NCBI RefSeq assembly: GCF_000812665.2
Contig: NZ_CP014327.1
Location: 4,121,501 to 4,185,500, forward strand
DNA from: Falsihalocynthiibacter arcticus
GTDB lineage: Bacteria; Pseudomonadota; Alphaproteobacteria; Rhodobacterales; Rhodobacteraceae
Reading direction: 5' to 3'
DNA length: 64,000 bases
The notes under the pieces are model-generated. The model was not told the origin of the DNA. It ran no database searches and saw only the letters and a program-made list of their open reading frames with translations. Of this stretch, positions 6,599 through 16,293 are shown in pieces; the stretch's first letter is position 1; every line of letters starts with the position of its first letter. The position numbers and the translations under genes are program-made.

Positions 6599-8962
6599 TT
6601 AAAAGGGCACGTCTCCGGCTTTATCCGCGGGCACGACAAAGCTGGCCAAGACCTTCTTGTCTCCCGCCTTGTCAAAGGAAATCCCCAGTTTGTCGTTATC
6701 GACTTCGACAATCACGCCGTAGCCGTATTTCTGATTAAACACGCGCTCCCCTTCGGTAAAGGAACTGATTGCCGATGCGTCAATCGTCAGATGGCGGCTT
6801 GAGCGGGGATTACCAGTGGGACGTTCGTTCGCGCGCGCCTGCATCCGCTTCCATCCGGGAGAATTATAGGCATCGGCCTTGGTTGCACGAGCCTCCATTT
6901 GCGGCGCCCCGCCTGCCGCCGCACCGTAGCCGCCGCCATAAAGACCCGGAGGTGTGAGGACATCAACGTGCTCCTCAGGCAATTCATCAATAAACCGACT
7001 CGGCAAAGCATTCTGCCACTGGCCATAGACCCGCCGATTGGCCGCAAATGAAATAGTGCAAAGTCGCTCGGCGCGGGTGATGCCAACGTAGGCTAGCCGT
7101 CGTTCTTCCTCTTCGCCCTTCACACCGCTTTCATCCATCGATCTTTGGCTCGGGAATAACCCATCTTCCCAACCCGGTAAAAATACGTTCGGAAACTCAA
7201 GGCCCTTGGCCCCGTGCAGGGTCATAATCGTGACCTTTTCTTCGGATTCTTCGTTTTCGTTGTCCATAATCAGGGAAACGTGCTCCAGAAAACCTTGGAG
7301 GTTTTCGAACTGTTCCAAGGCTTTGACCAGTTCTTTCAGGTTCTCAAGCCGACCGGGGCCTTCGGGTGTTTTGTCGTTCTGCCAATGGCCTGTGTAGCCG
7401 CTTTCATCCAAAATGATCTCAGCCAATTCCATGTGCGATAGGCGTTCCGACCTTGCCTCAGCGATCCAGCGATCAAAACCTTCGACAAGCTTGCGCAACT
7501 CTGTGCCGCCCTTCCCGCCGATGCCGTTTTCCGCCAACAAATGCTTTGCCCCTTCGAGCAAAGAAACCTCGTGTTTACGCGCGCAAAGCTGGATTTTCTG
7601 CTGTGCTACATTTCCCAACCCGCGTTTGGGTGTGTTGACGATGCGTTCAAACGCGAGATCGTCGTCGGGACTGGTAACAACGCGGAAATAGGCCATCGCA
7701 TCGCGAATTTCGAGCCGTTCATAAAACCGCGGACCACCGATAACGCGGTAAGGCAATCCAATGGTCAGGAAGCGATCCTCAAAGGCGCGCATTTGGTGGC
7801 TTGCGCGCACTAAAATCGCCATTGTTTCAAGGCTTTGCCCTTTTTCTGTCCGACGCCCACGCTGAAGGGATTCAAGCTCTTCACCGATCCAACGTGCTTC
7901 CTCTTCGCCATCCCAATGGCCGATCAGGCGCACTTTTTCGCCATCAGGCAAATCCGTCCACAGCTCTTTTCCAAGCCGTCCCGCATTGCCAGAAATAACT
8001 CCAGAAGCCGCCGCCAGAATATGGGGCGTACTGCGATAATTTTGCTCAAGGCGCACCACATGCGCTCCGGGGAAGTCTTGCTCAAACCGCAGGATATTGC
8101 CGACTTCAGCGCCACGCCAACCGTAAATCGATTGGTCGTCATCCCCAACGCAACATATGTTTTTATGTCCACTGGCCAACAGCCGCAGCCACAAATACTG
8201 CGCAACGTTCGTGTCTTGGTATTCGTCCACAAGGATGTATTTGAACCACCGCTGGTACTGTTCCAAAATATCCGAATGCTTTTGAAAAATCGTCACCACA
8301 TGCATCAAAAGATCGCCAAAATCGCAAGCATTCAACTCTCGCAGGCGCGTTTGATACTGGGCGTAAAGCTCAATTCCCTTACCGTCAAACGCCCCCGCTT
8401 CAGCACTTGATACTTGCTTTGGGGTCCACGCGCGGTTTTTCCAACCATCAATGATGCCCGCGAGTTGCCGCGCAGGCCAACGCTTATCGTCAATCTTTTC
8501 GGCGGTCAGTAACTGCTTTAACAGTCGGATTTGATCATCGGTATCAAGGATCGTAAAATTACTTTTGAGGCCAACAAGCTCTGCGTGACGCCGAAGAAGC
8601 TTCACACAAACAGAGTGGAACGTCCCAAGCCACGGCATCCCCTCGATGGTTTGCCCCAACATCCGACCAACCCGCAATTTCATCTCGCGAGCGGCTTTGT
8701 TGGTAAAGGTTACCGCCAAAATCTCGTTTGGACGTGCGCGGCCCGTATTAAGAAGATGAACAATCCGGCTGGTCAAGGCTTTGGTTTTGCCCGTCCCTGC
8801 CCCCGCGAGCATCAAAACGGGGCCATCCATTGTCTCGACGGCTTCGCGCTGTGCGGGATTTAGCTCATCCAAATAGGGTGCGGGCCGCGCCGCCATGGCG
8901 CGGGCGGCAAGGGACGGACGGGATGCGGCCTCAAAGGCGTCATTTTCATCAAAACTGCTCAT
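6599..8962 (-). CDS. uvrD: UvrD/PcrA-type ATP-dependent DNA helicase
   Basis: 787 residues, SF1A helicase. Motif I GAGTGKT near the N-terminus, motif II DEYQDTN, motif III GDDDQSIYGWRGAE, motif IV QNYRSTPHIL, motif V TLHGAKGLEFPNV and motif VI YVGITRAE are all present in order. The C-terminus has the PcrA/UvrD tail that can bind RNA polymerase (KYGYGVIVEVDNDKL). 3'-5' unwinding in nucleotide-excision and mismatch repair. Monocistronic, facing away from pyc. Confidence 0.95.
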   Translation of the reverse strand: MSSFDENDAFEAASRPSLAARAMAARPAPYLDELNPAQREAVETMDGPVLMLAGAGTGKTKALTSRIVHLLNTGRARPNEILAVTFTNKAAREMKLRVGRMLGQTIEGMPWLGTFHSVCVKLLRRHAELVGLKSNFTILDTDDQIRLLKQLLTAEKIDDKRWPARQLAGIIDGWKNRAWTPKQVSSAEAGAFDGKGIELYAQYQTRLRELNACDFGDLLMHVVTIFQKHSDILEQYQRWFKYILVDEYQDTNVAQYLWLRLLASGHKNICCVGDDDQSIYGWRGAEVGNILRFEQDFPGAHVVRLEQNYRSTPHILAAASGVISGNAGRLGKELWTDLPDGEKVRLIGHWDGEEEARWIGEELESLQRGRRTEKGQSLETMAILVRASHQMRAFEDRFLTIGLPYRVIGGPRFYERLEIRDAMAYFRVVTSPDDDLAFERIVNTPKRGLGNVAQQKIQLCARKHEVSLLEGAKHLLAENGIGGKGGTELRKLVEGFDRWIAEARSERLSHMELAEIILDESGYTGHWQNDKTPEGPGRLENLKELVKALEQFENLQGFLEHVSLIMDNENEESEEKVTIMTLHGAKGLEFPNVFLPGWEDGLFPSQRSMDESGVKGEEEERRLAYVGITRAERLCTISFAANRRVYGQWQNALPSRFIDELPEEHVDVLTPPGLYGGGYGAAAGGAPQMEARATKADAYNSPGWKRMQARANERPTGNPRSSRHLTIDASAISSFTEGERVFNQKYGYGVIVEVDNDKLGISFDKAGDKKVLASFVVPADKAGDVPF

Positions 8963-9102
8963 GCGGGCAATCTAGCCGTTTTTATTGAAAAGGAAAAGAG
9001 GGTGTTCTCAATATGTTCCAAGTGAATTTTGGGATGCATTTGATAGCGGCACCTTAAAACTAGCACGGATCATCGCCTGCTATCCACAAGGGAGGTTCCG
9101 GC

Positions 9103-9216
9103 ATGGATTCGAAAAGTAGGTCAGCACACAGGACCCAAATCGATCTACTTTCAGACACTTCTTCCAAATACTACGCCCAAATTGGAATAATAGCACTAAT
9201 TGGTAAACAATCGTGA
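9103..9216 (+). CDS. Small ORF upstream of pyruvate carboxylase (37 aa)
   Basis: ATG 9103 is preceded at 7 bp by AGGGAGG, one of the strongest ribosome-binding sites in the window. The frame ends with TGA at 9214. The product begins MDSKSRSAHRTQIDLLSD and has a weakly hydrophobic end (IGIIALIG). No family recognised. It lies 88 bp before pyc and could be a leader peptide or an independent small protein. The remainder of the 340-bp gap shows nothing else convincing. Confidence 0.45.
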   Translation: MDSKSRSAHRTQIDLLSDTSSKYYAQIGIIALIGKQS

Positions 9217-9304
9217 CCGAAAATTGCTGCAACAGCGAAGAAAGCTTTACGGCGACGCAGAAAATTCTTAAAAGATACTCCCGAGAGCTATCGGGGAATT
9301 CAAA

Positions 9305-12300
9305 ATGTCAGACTTCAAGAAAATTCTAATCGCCAATCGCGGTGAGATTGCTATTCGCATCATGCGAGCTGCAAACGAAATGGGCAAGAAAACTGTTGCC
9401 GTCTATGCCGAAGAAGACAAACTCGGCCTGCACCGCTTCAAAGCCGACGAAGCCTATCGCATTGGCGAAGGCCTTGGCCCTGTGGCCGCCTATTTAAGTA
9501 TCGAAGAAATTATTCGGGTTGCCCTGATGGCGGGCGCGGACGCGATCCACCCAGGCTACGGCCTCCTCTCTGAAAACCCCGATTTTGTAGACGCCTGCGA
9601 CGCTGCGGGCATCGCCTTTATTGGCCCCAAAGCCGAGACAATGCGCGCCCTAGGCGACAAAGCCAGCGCGCGCCGCGTCGCGATCGAAGCGGGTGTCCCA
9701 GTTATTCCCGCAACCGAAGTCCTTGGCGATGATATGGACAAGGTACGCAAAGAAGCCGCAGAAGTTGGCTACCCCCTCATGCTCAAAGCGAGCTGGGGTG
9801 GCGGTGGCCGTGGCATGCGTCCAATTTATGGCCCAGAAGAAGTTGAAGAAAAAGTCCTCGAAGGGCGTCGCGAAGCCGAGTCTGCGTTTGGCAATGGCGA
9901 GGGATACCTCGAGAGAATGATCCAACGCGCCCGCCACGTTGAGGTCCAAATCCTTGGCGACAAACACGGCGGCATGTATCACCTGTTTGAACGCGACTGC
10001 TCGGTACAACGTCGCAACCAAAAAGTTGTCGAACGCGCCCCTGCCCCATATCTATCTGATAAACAGCGCGCCGACATCTGCGCCTTAGGTCGCAAAATTT
10101 GCGCCCATGTTGGATATGAATGTGCGGGAACCGTCGAGTTCCTGATGGATATGGACACCGAGGAGTTCTACTTCATCGAAGTAAATCCCCGCGTTCAAGT
10201 CGAGCATACAGTCACCGAAGAGGTCACAGGCATCGACATCGTGCAGGCGCAAATCCTGATCGCGGAAGGCAAAACCATTGCCGAAGCGACCGGAAAAGCC
10301 AGCCAAGAAGATATCGTCCTAACGGGCCACGCCCTTCAGTGCCGCGTGACAACCGAAGATCCGCAAAACAACTTCATCCCCGACTATGGCCGCATCACAG
10401 CCTATCGCAGCGCTACGGGTATGGGCATCCGCCTTGATGGCGGCACAGCCTATTCTGGCGGTGTTATCACCCGTTATTACGATAGTTTGCTGGTAAAAGT
10501 GACCGCCAAAGGCCCCACACCTGAGGCGGCAATTGCGCGTATGGACCGCGCCTTGCGTGAGTTCCGCATCCGTGGCGTGAGCACCAACATTGCCTTTGTT
10601 GAGAACCTTCTCAAGCACCCGACCTTCCTAGACAACAGCTACACCACGACGTTTATCGACAACACACCAGAGCTGTTCACCTTCAAAAAACGGCGTGATC
10701 GGGCCACCAAAATCCTGACCTATGTTGCGGAGATCACAGTCAACGGCCATCCAGAAACCGCTGGCAGACCAAAGCCTTCGGCGGACCAACGTTCGCTCGC
10801 TCCCCCCGCACTCAAAGGCACGCCCGTCATTGGAACGCGCAACCTCCTAGAAGCTGAGGGACCGCAGGCCGTCGCCGATTGGATGACCGCGCAAACGAAA
10901 CTTTTGATCACTGACACATCCATGCGCGACGGGCATCAAAGCTTGCTTGCCACGCGGATGCGCTCGATTGATATGATCCGTGTTGCACCGATCTATGCGG
11001 CAAATCTTGGATCGCTTTTCTCAGTTGAATGCTGGGGCGGCGCGACATTTGATGTGGCCTATCGGTACTTGCAAGAATGCCCATGGCAACGGTTGCGTGA
11101 CCTACGGGCCGCGATGCCGAATGTGATGACGCAAATGCTTTTGCGTGCGTCGAACGGGGTGGGTTACACCAACTATCCTGATAATGTTGTACAATCCTTT
11201 GTCAAACAAGCCGCCGAAACTGGCGTCGATGTCTTCCGCGTCTTTGACAGCCTCAACTGGGTCGAAAACATGCGCGTGGCGATGGATGCTGTTCAGGAAG
11301 AGAACAAGGTCTGCGAAGGCACGATTTGCTACACGGGCGACATTCTCGATCCTGATCGCGCTAAATATAACCTCAAATATTATGTGGAAATGGGCAAGGA
11401 CCTCAAAGCGGCGGGGGCTCATGTACTAGGTCTCAAAGATATGGCTGGCCTCCTCAAACCAACCGCTGCTGGCGCTTTGATTAAAGCTCTCAAAGAAGAA
11501 GTCGGCCTGCCGATCCACTTCCACACACATGATACCTCCGGCATCGCAGGCGCCACAATCCTTGCGGCAAGCGAAGCGGGCGTTGACGCCGTCGATGCGG
11601 CAATGGATGCATTCTCGGGCGGCACCAGCCAACCTTGTCTTGGCTCCATTGTCGAAAGCTTGCGTCACACACCGCGCGAGACTGGCCTCGATATCGGCTC
11701 AATCCGCGAAGTCTCAAACTATTGGGAAGCGGTACGCGCACAATATACGGCCTTCGAAAGCGGCCTCGCAGCTCCTGCCAGCGAAGTCTACTTGCACGAA
11801 ATGCCCGGTGGCCAGTTCACCAACCTAAAAGCACAGGCGCGCAGCCTCGGCCTTGAGGAAAGATGGCACGAAGTCGCGCAAACCTACGCGGATGTGAACC
11901 AGATGTTTGGTGACATTGTGAAGGTTACGCCCTCGTCAAAAGTAGTTGGCGACATGGCGCTTATGATGGTTTCTCAGGGACTTAGCCGAGCAGAAGTCGA
12001 AAACCCCGAGGTGGATCTATCCTTCCCCGAGAGTGTCGTCGACATGATGCGCGGGAATTTGGGCCAACCTCCGGGTGGCTTCCCGACAGGCATCCAAAGC
12101 AAAGTCCTAAAGGGCGAAGCTCCTAACCTGACGCGCCCTGGTGCCGCGATGGAACCCACAGACCTAGAAGCAACGCGGGCCGAACTTAGCGCGCTTTTGG
12201 ATGGGTTCACCGTAGATAACGAAGACCTCAACGGCTACCTCATGTACCCCAAAGTATTCTTGGATTACATGGGCCGTCACCGCCTCTACGGCCCCGTGCG

Positions 12301-12745
12301 GGCACTTCCGACACGGACGTTCTTTTATGGAATGGAACCCGCCGAAGAGATCACAGCAGAGATCGGGCCTGGCAAAAAGCTTGAAATTCGCCTTCAAGCC
12401 GTTGGCGAAACTACAGAAGATGGCGAAGTTAAGGTCTTTTTCGAACTGAACGGCCAGCCGCGCGTTATCCGTGTGCCAAATCGTCTGGTGAAGGCAAAAA
12501 CTGCGGCGCGGCCAAAAGCCGAGGATGGCAATACCAACCATATCGGCGCGCCAATGCCGGGTGTCGTGGCAACCCTCGCGGTAACGGTCGGCCAAGTGGT
12601 CCACCAAGGTGACCTGCTCTTGACGATTGAAGCGATGAAAATGGAAACTGGCATTCATGCAGAGCGCGACGCGACCGTCAAAGCGGTGCATGTTACACCG
12701 GGCAGCCAGATCGACGCTAAAGACCTGCTTGTTGAGCTGGAATAG
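9305..12745 (+). CDS. pyc: Pyruvate carboxylase
   Basis: 1146 residues, full-length single-chain enzyme. Biotin carboxylase domain (about 1-460, starting KKILIANRGEIAIRI, with the ATP-grasp glycine loop GGGGRGM), carboxyltransferase domain (about 530-800, DTSMRDGHQSLLATRMR), allosteric/tetramerisation part, and a C-terminal biotinyl domain with the acceptor lysine in EAMKMETG (K1112). It carboxylates pyruvate to oxaloacetate, the main anaplerotic route in roseobacters. A terminator follows 21 bp after the stop. Monocistronic. Confidence 0.98.
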   Translation: MSDFKKILIANRGEIAIRIMRAANEMGKKTVAVYAEEDKLGLHRFKADEAYRIGEGLGPVAAYLSIEEIIRVALMAGADAIHPGYGLLSENPDFVDACDAAGIAFIGPKAETMRALGDKASARRVAIEAGVPVIPATEVLGDDMDKVRKEAAEVGYPLMLKASWGGGGRGMRPIYGPEEVEEKVLEGRREAESAFGNGEGYLERMIQRARHVEVQILGDKHGGMYHLFERDCSVQRRNQKVVERAPAPYLSDKQRADICALGRKICAHVGYECAGTVEFLMDMDTEEFYFIEVNPRVQVEHTVTEEVTGIDIVQAQILIAEGKTIAEATGKASQEDIVLTGHALQCRVTTEDPQNNFIPDYGRITAYRSATGMGIRLDGGTAYSGGVITRYYDSLLVKVTAKGPTPEAAIARMDRALREFRIRGVSTNIAFVENLLKHPTFLDNSYTTTFIDNTPELFTFKKRRDRATKILTYVAEITVNGHPETAGRPKPSADQRSLAPPALKGTPVIGTRNLLEAEGPQAVADWMTAQTKLLITDTSMRDGHQSLLATRMRSIDMIRVAPIYAANLGSLFSVECWGGATFDVAYRYLQECPWQRLRDLRAAMPNVMTQMLLRASNGVGYTNYPDNVVQSFVKQAAETGVDVFRVFDSLNWVENMRVAMDAVQEENKVCEGTICYTGDILDPDRAKYNLKYYVEMGKDLKAAGAHVLGLKDMAGLLKPTAAGALIKALKEEVGLPIHFHTHDTSGIAGATILAASEAGVDAVDAAMDAFSGGTSQPCLGSIVESLRHTPRETGLDIGSIREVSNYWEAVRAQYTAFESGLAAPASEVYLHEMPGGQFTNLKAQARSLGLEERWHEVAQTYADVNQMFGDIVKVTPSSKVVGDMALMMVSQGLSRAEVENPEVDLSFPESVVDMMRGNLGQPPGGFPTGIQSKVLKGEAPNLTRPGAAMEPTDLEATRAELSALLDGFTVDNEDLNGYLMYPKVFLDYMGRHRLYGPVRALPTRTFFYGMEPAEEITAEIGPGKKLEIRLQAVGETTEDGEVKVFFELNGQPRVIRVPNRLVKAKTAARPKAEDGNTNHIGAPMPGVVATLAVTVGQVVHQGDLLLTIEAMKMETGIHAERDATVKAVHVTPGSQIDAKDLLVELE

Positions 12746-12766
12746 AACCTAACGAGAGAAACATTG

Positions 12767-12797
12767 CCCGTCGCAAGAGATTGCGGCGGGTATTTTT
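12767..12797 (+). terminator. Rho-independent terminator of pyc
   Basis: Ten-bp stem CCCGTCGCAA/TTGCGGCGGG (one G-U pair), loop GAGA, then TATTTTT. Confidence 0.85.
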
Positions 12798-12821
12798 ATG
12801 CGCATTCCGCGTTAATCAAAC

Positions 12822-13049
12822 TTACTTTTCAGTATATTCGCAATTCACCACGGCAGACAATTCGTTCATATCTACGACCATAGAGCCGTCCGACAGAGTA
12901 GATTCCAACCAACGCGATTTGGAGGTCCCGCCTAGGTGGCTTCGGAAGATGCTTTCCATCAACTTCGCATGGCTGCGACTCGCGAAAACTTTAGTTTCTC
13001 CCCCTTTTTTAAAACAGAGAGTCACGAGTCGATCTTGAGACATAGTCAC
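12822..13049 (-). CDS. Hypothetical protein, 75 aa
   Basis: Basic, soluble-looking small protein (segments DRLVTLCFKKGGETKVFASRS and MVVDMNELSAVVNCEY). Starts at GTG 13049 or the in-frame ATG 13043; AGGA in AGAGGACAG suits the GTG. Family not recognised. It is convergent with pyc and separated from it by the terminator. Reads as a real gene from its even amino-acid composition, but nothing supports a function. Confidence 0.55.
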   Translation of the reverse strand: MTMSQDRLVTLCFKKGGETKVFASRSHAKLMESIFRSHLGGTSKSRWLESTLSDGSMVVDMNELSAVVNCEYTEK

Positions 13050-13181
13050 AGGCTGTCCTCTTCTTTCCTTAGGTGCCGCAACGCGGGCAATCTTGTTCCG
13101 TTTGGCGCCGAATCCAGTCGACTCTATTTGAGGTATATTGAACCAACCTTTGTAAAGAGCGCGTAAAGAAGAGGTATTTTG

Positions 13182-13406
13182 TTACGCAGCCCCAAAGACC
13201 AAAGTCATGGCACAAAGGCCTATTTCTTGAGCTGAAGCCGCAAACATAGGCACTACCGTCATAAGACGTGCAAGAAGTGCGATCCCGATAGCAATTGTGA
13301 GAATTGCCCCGCGGATGGCCCCCGTCCCTCCCGTCAACCCTCTGCGTGACTTGCAAAGACAGTCAATGAGGCGGATATCGCGTCGCATGATAGGGTCGTT
13401 TTCCAT
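13182..13406 (-). CDS. Hypothetical small membrane protein, 74 aa
   Basis: ATG 13406 preceded by GAGAAG at 6 bp. The N-terminal half is hydrophilic (MENDPIMRRDIRLIDCL); the C-terminal half is hydrophobic (GAILTIAIGIALLARLM and a second segment), so one or two membrane passes are likely. Not recognised. It lies just before the tRNA on the opposite strand. The 130 bp between this gene and the previous one show nothing. Confidence 0.45.
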   Translation of the reverse strand: MENDPIMRRDIRLIDCLCKSRRGLTGGTGAIRGAILTIAIGIALLARLMTVVPMFAASAQEIGLCAMTLVFGAA

Positions 13407-13544
13407 TAAAAACTTCTCACTTTCTATATAGAGACACACGCGCGAGCGGGCAGTTTCCGTCGCTTAGAAAATAATTTAAATTTTCTGCCAAATTCCCCTT
13501 GCGGCCCCCAATCGTTCGGACTAAACCCCTCCTCACCAGACGGT

Positions 13545-13619
13545 GCGGGCGTAGCTCAGGGGTAGAGCATAACCTTGCCAAGGTTAGGGTCGAGAGTTCG
13601 AATCTCTTCGCCCGCTCCA
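13545..13619 (+). tRNA. tRNA-Gly (GCC anticodon)
   Basis: 75 nt including an encoded CCA. Acceptor stem GCGGGCG/CGCCCGC, D-arm GTAGCTCAGGGGTAGAGC, anticodon loop CTTGCCAAG (anticodon GCC, reading GGC/GGU), T-arm GAGAGTTCGAATCTCTT. All stems pair. Confidence 0.97.
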
Positions 13620-13631
13620 TCTGGTCAAACA

Positions 13632-13674
13632 AAAAACGGCCTTGGGTTTCCGCCCTAAGCCGTTTTTGTTTTTG
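13632..13674 (+). terminator. Terminator after tRNA-Gly
   Basis: Hairpin of AAAAACGGC...GCCGTTTTT with inner TGGG/CCC pairing, followed by GTTTTTG. The A-rich 5' arm would also let it work on the other strand. Confidence 0.75.
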
Positions 13675-13731
13675 GTGCTCTATCGTCTTGTCGCAGATTA
13701 ACGCACCGCGTTTGCCAACGAAAGATTTACC

Positions 13732-14709
13732 ATGTCCAAAATGAAAGCCGTCGTCATACATGAAGCGGGCGGACCCGACGCTTTAAAGATCGAAACCCGC
13801 GAGATCCCCACACCCAAAGCGGGTTGGGTTTTGATCCGTGTGAAATCTTTTGGCCTCAACCGCTCTGAATTATTTACCCGCCAAGGGCATTCCCCCAACG
13901 TTCCCTTCCCACGCATTTTGGGAATTGAGGCCGTGGGCGTCGTTGCGCAATCCGTAGATGGCGTTTTCACCGAGGGCGAAACCGTGGCCACAGCGATGGG
14001 GGGATTGGGGCGGATATTTGATGGCAGCTATGCCGAGTACACATTGGTGCCAAATGCCCAAGTTATGCGCCTAAAAACGACATTGGCGTGGGATGTTTTG
14101 GGTGCCCTGCCCGAGATGCTCCAAACGGCCAATGGCTCGCTTCAGACGGCGTTAAAGGCGCAAGCAGGCGAAACCCTCCTCATTCGGGGTGGCACTACGT
14201 CAGTGGGCCTTTGTGCCGCCATCCTTGGCAAACGCATGGGGCTCACGGTGATCGCAACCACGCGGCGCGAAGATCATCGCCAAAGCCTTTTGGACAACGG
14301 CGCGGATGATGTGGTCATAGACACAGGTGCAATCGCCCAAGACATAAAAACGCGCTATCCTGAGGGCGTGAACAAGGTGCTTGAACTGGTCGGCACAACC
14401 ACATTACTCGATTCCTTGACTTGTGCGGCCCGTGGCGGATCGGTTTGCATGACGGGCATGGTTGGAAATGCATGGGAACTGGCTGCCTTTAGCCCGATGG
14501 GCGCCATTCCGACGGCCGTAAACCTCACCACTTACGCTGGTGGCAACGAGGATTTCATGGCGTCTCCTCTGCAGGACGTCGCCGATTTGGTCGTCGCTGG
14601 AAAATTCAAGGTCCCGATTGGCAAAGTCTTTAAAATCGACGACATCGTTGCCGCACATACCGCAATGGAAAACAACACGGCGGGCGGCAAAATTGTGGTG
14701 GTGACCTAG
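13732..14709 (+). CDS. Quinone-oxidoreductase-like MDR-family dehydrogenase
   Basis: 325 residues of the zinc-free medium-chain dehydrogenase family: a GroES-like N-domain (about 1-120, MKAVVIHEAGGPDALKI) and a Rossmann domain with a TSVGLCAAILGKRMG nucleotide-binding loop. The catalytic-zinc cysteine position is occupied by NRSE, so it should use NADPH to reduce quinones or enones, not alcohols. Substrate unknown. It is followed at 129 bp by the rhodanese gene on the same strand. Confidence 0.85.
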   Translation: MSKMKAVVIHEAGGPDALKIETREIPTPKAGWVLIRVKSFGLNRSELFTRQGHSPNVPFPRILGIEAVGVVAQSVDGVFTEGETVATAMGGLGRIFDGSYAEYTLVPNAQVMRLKTTLAWDVLGALPEMLQTANGSLQTALKAQAGETLLIRGGTTSVGLCAAILGKRMGLTVIATTRREDHRQSLLDNGADDVVIDTGAIAQDIKTRYPEGVNKVLELVGTTTLLDSLTCAARGGSVCMTGMVGNAWELAAFSPMGAIPTAVNLTTYAGGNEDFMASPLQDVADLVVAGKFKVPIGKVFKIDDIVAAHTAMENNTAGGKIVVVT

Positions 14710-14838
14710 TTTACAGCGAAAGTCTCGACCGCCCCAATTGGCGGCGCGTCTAGTACGTCTCTCTGTTGATGGTTGCTGGTTCACTTCTTTCACGCCAAAC
14801 TGCCAACTTCGTCCCCTCAACGCGGAAACGGTGAACTC

Positions 14839-15237
14839 ATGTCAAAACTAACAACATCAGCGGCCAAAATGGTTGCGGCGGCCCGCGCGCGAATCCAAGA
14901 GGTCGAAACGACGGACGCCATCGCTATGGTCGACGATCCTAACGTCGTTATCGTCGACCTTCGAGATGTGCGTGAACGCCAACACTCGGGCTTCATTCCC
15001 GGAAGCTTTCACTGTCCTCGCGGGATGCTTGAGTTTTGGGTCGATCCCGAAAGCCCCTATTTCAAAGAGATTTTTGCCGAGGACAAAACGTTCGTCTTTC
15101 ACTGCGCATCGGGGTGGCGCTCAGCCCTTTCGGTGTCCATGCTTCAGGATATGGGATTTGAAGCCTCCCACCTCAAGGAGGGGTTTTCGGCGTGGGCGAA
15201 GCACGGCGGGCCCATCGAGTTTGCACCTAAAAAGTGA
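14839..15237 (+). CDS. Rhodanese-like sulfurtransferase domain protein
   Basis: 132 residues from ATG 14839 (an upstream in-frame start would add unrelated residues). Single rhodanese domain with VDLRDVRERQHSGFIPGS and the active-site cysteine in VFHCASGWRSA. Carries persulfide sulfur or acts in cyanide/thiosulfate chemistry. Cytoplasmic; no signal peptide. Ends before a terminator at 15276. Confidence 0.9.
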   Translation: MSKLTTSAAKMVAAARARIQEVETTDAIAMVDDPNVVIVDLRDVRERQHSGFIPGSFHCPRGMLEFWVDPESPYFKEIFAEDKTFVFHCASGWRSALSVSMLQDMGFEASHLKEGFSAWAKHGGPIEFAPKK

Positions 15238-15275
15238 TGAGCCAACCCGAAACCACTTGAATGGAAATACGATAT

Positions 15276-15312
15276 AGCCGCCCATGGGTCTACTCCCACA
15301 GGCGGCTTATTT
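15276..15312 (+). terminator. Terminator after rhodanese gene
   Basis: Stem AGCCGCC/GGCGGCT (15276-15282 with 15301-15307) with inner TGGG/TCCCA pairing, then TATTTT. It separates this gene from the convergent GST gene. Confidence 0.7.
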
Positions 15313-15325
15313 TCATCCCATGAAA

Positions 15326-16185
15326 CTACTCCGCAGCGGTAGCGATCTTGTCTTGCGTGGACGTTTCAAAATCGCTTGCGTCGTGCCGCTCAAGCAGTTG
15401 CTCCGAAGGTTCGCCCCACGCGCGGTTTACCATCTTGCCCCGTTGGAACGCAGGCCGATCGTAAACCTCATTTGTCCAGCGGTTGAGGTTTTTGTAGCTT
15501 TTGACATCAAGGAATTCCGCAGCTTCATAGACCAACCCTTTGACCACGGCGCCATACCAAGGAGCGGTGGCGATATCCGCGATGGAATATTCGTCACCGG
15601 CAAGGAACTGTCGATCGGCGAGGTTTTTATCCAAAACGTCCAATTGGCGCTTGGTTTCCATTGCAAAACGATTGATCGGATACTCGAATTTTTCGGGGGC
15701 GTAAGCATAGAAATGCCCGAAACCGCCGCCGAGATAGGGTGCGGAGCCTTGTAGCCAGAACAGCCAATTCAAGGCTTCAGCCCGTCCGGCGGGATCTTTG
15801 GGCAGGAATGCTCCGAATTTTTCGGCGAGATAGAGTAGAATTGCGCCACTCTCAAACACGCGTGTACCCGTGGTTGTATCCAACAACGCGGGGATTTTTG
15901 AGTTGGGGTTGATGTCGACAAACCCGCTCCCAAATTGGTCGCCCTCTTGGATGTTGATCAACCATGCGTCGTATTCCGCACCAGTATGGCCCGCAGCGAG
16001 AAGCTCTTCGAACATCACCGTAACTTTGACGCCATTGGGTGTCGCGAGAGAGTAAAGTTGGAACGGATGTTTCCCCACTTTTAGCTCTTTGTCATGGGTT
16101 GCCCCAGAAATCGGACGGTTGATACTTGCGAACTTTCCGCCATTTTCAGTGTCCGGCGTCCAAACTTTGGGGGGGTATATGTCAT
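15326..16185 (-). pseudogene. yghU: YghU-type glutathione S-transferase, start shifted by one base
   Basis: From GTG 16078 an intact 250-residue frame matches YghU-type GSTs (VGKHPFQLYSLATPNGVKV, SGAILLYLAEKFGAFLP, RHDASDFET end), which act as disulfide-bond reductases with two glutathiones. Upstream the same frame continues without start codon through family-typical residues (PPKVWTPDTENGGKFASIN). The obvious ATG at 16185, with GGAGA 6 bp before it, is in another frame. The two are joined at a run of seven C (minus strand, 16175-16169); eight C would give MTYTPPKVW. So this is a one-base contraction: sequencing error, slippage or a real mutation. Confidence 0.8.
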
Positions 16186-16293
16186 TTCATTCTCCGCTAA
16201 CGTTGACGGTGACACGTAATACTTCATCGCCAAAGTACAAGAACCTCGGAGCGCTATATGAGGGGAAACCGATGATAAAACAGTATTATAGTG

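Noticed and set aside
13540-13680. tRNA-Gly as integration site of a genomic island
   Set aside because: No direct repeat of the tRNA 3' end was noticed elsewhere in the window, and the integrase remnant is 50 kb away.
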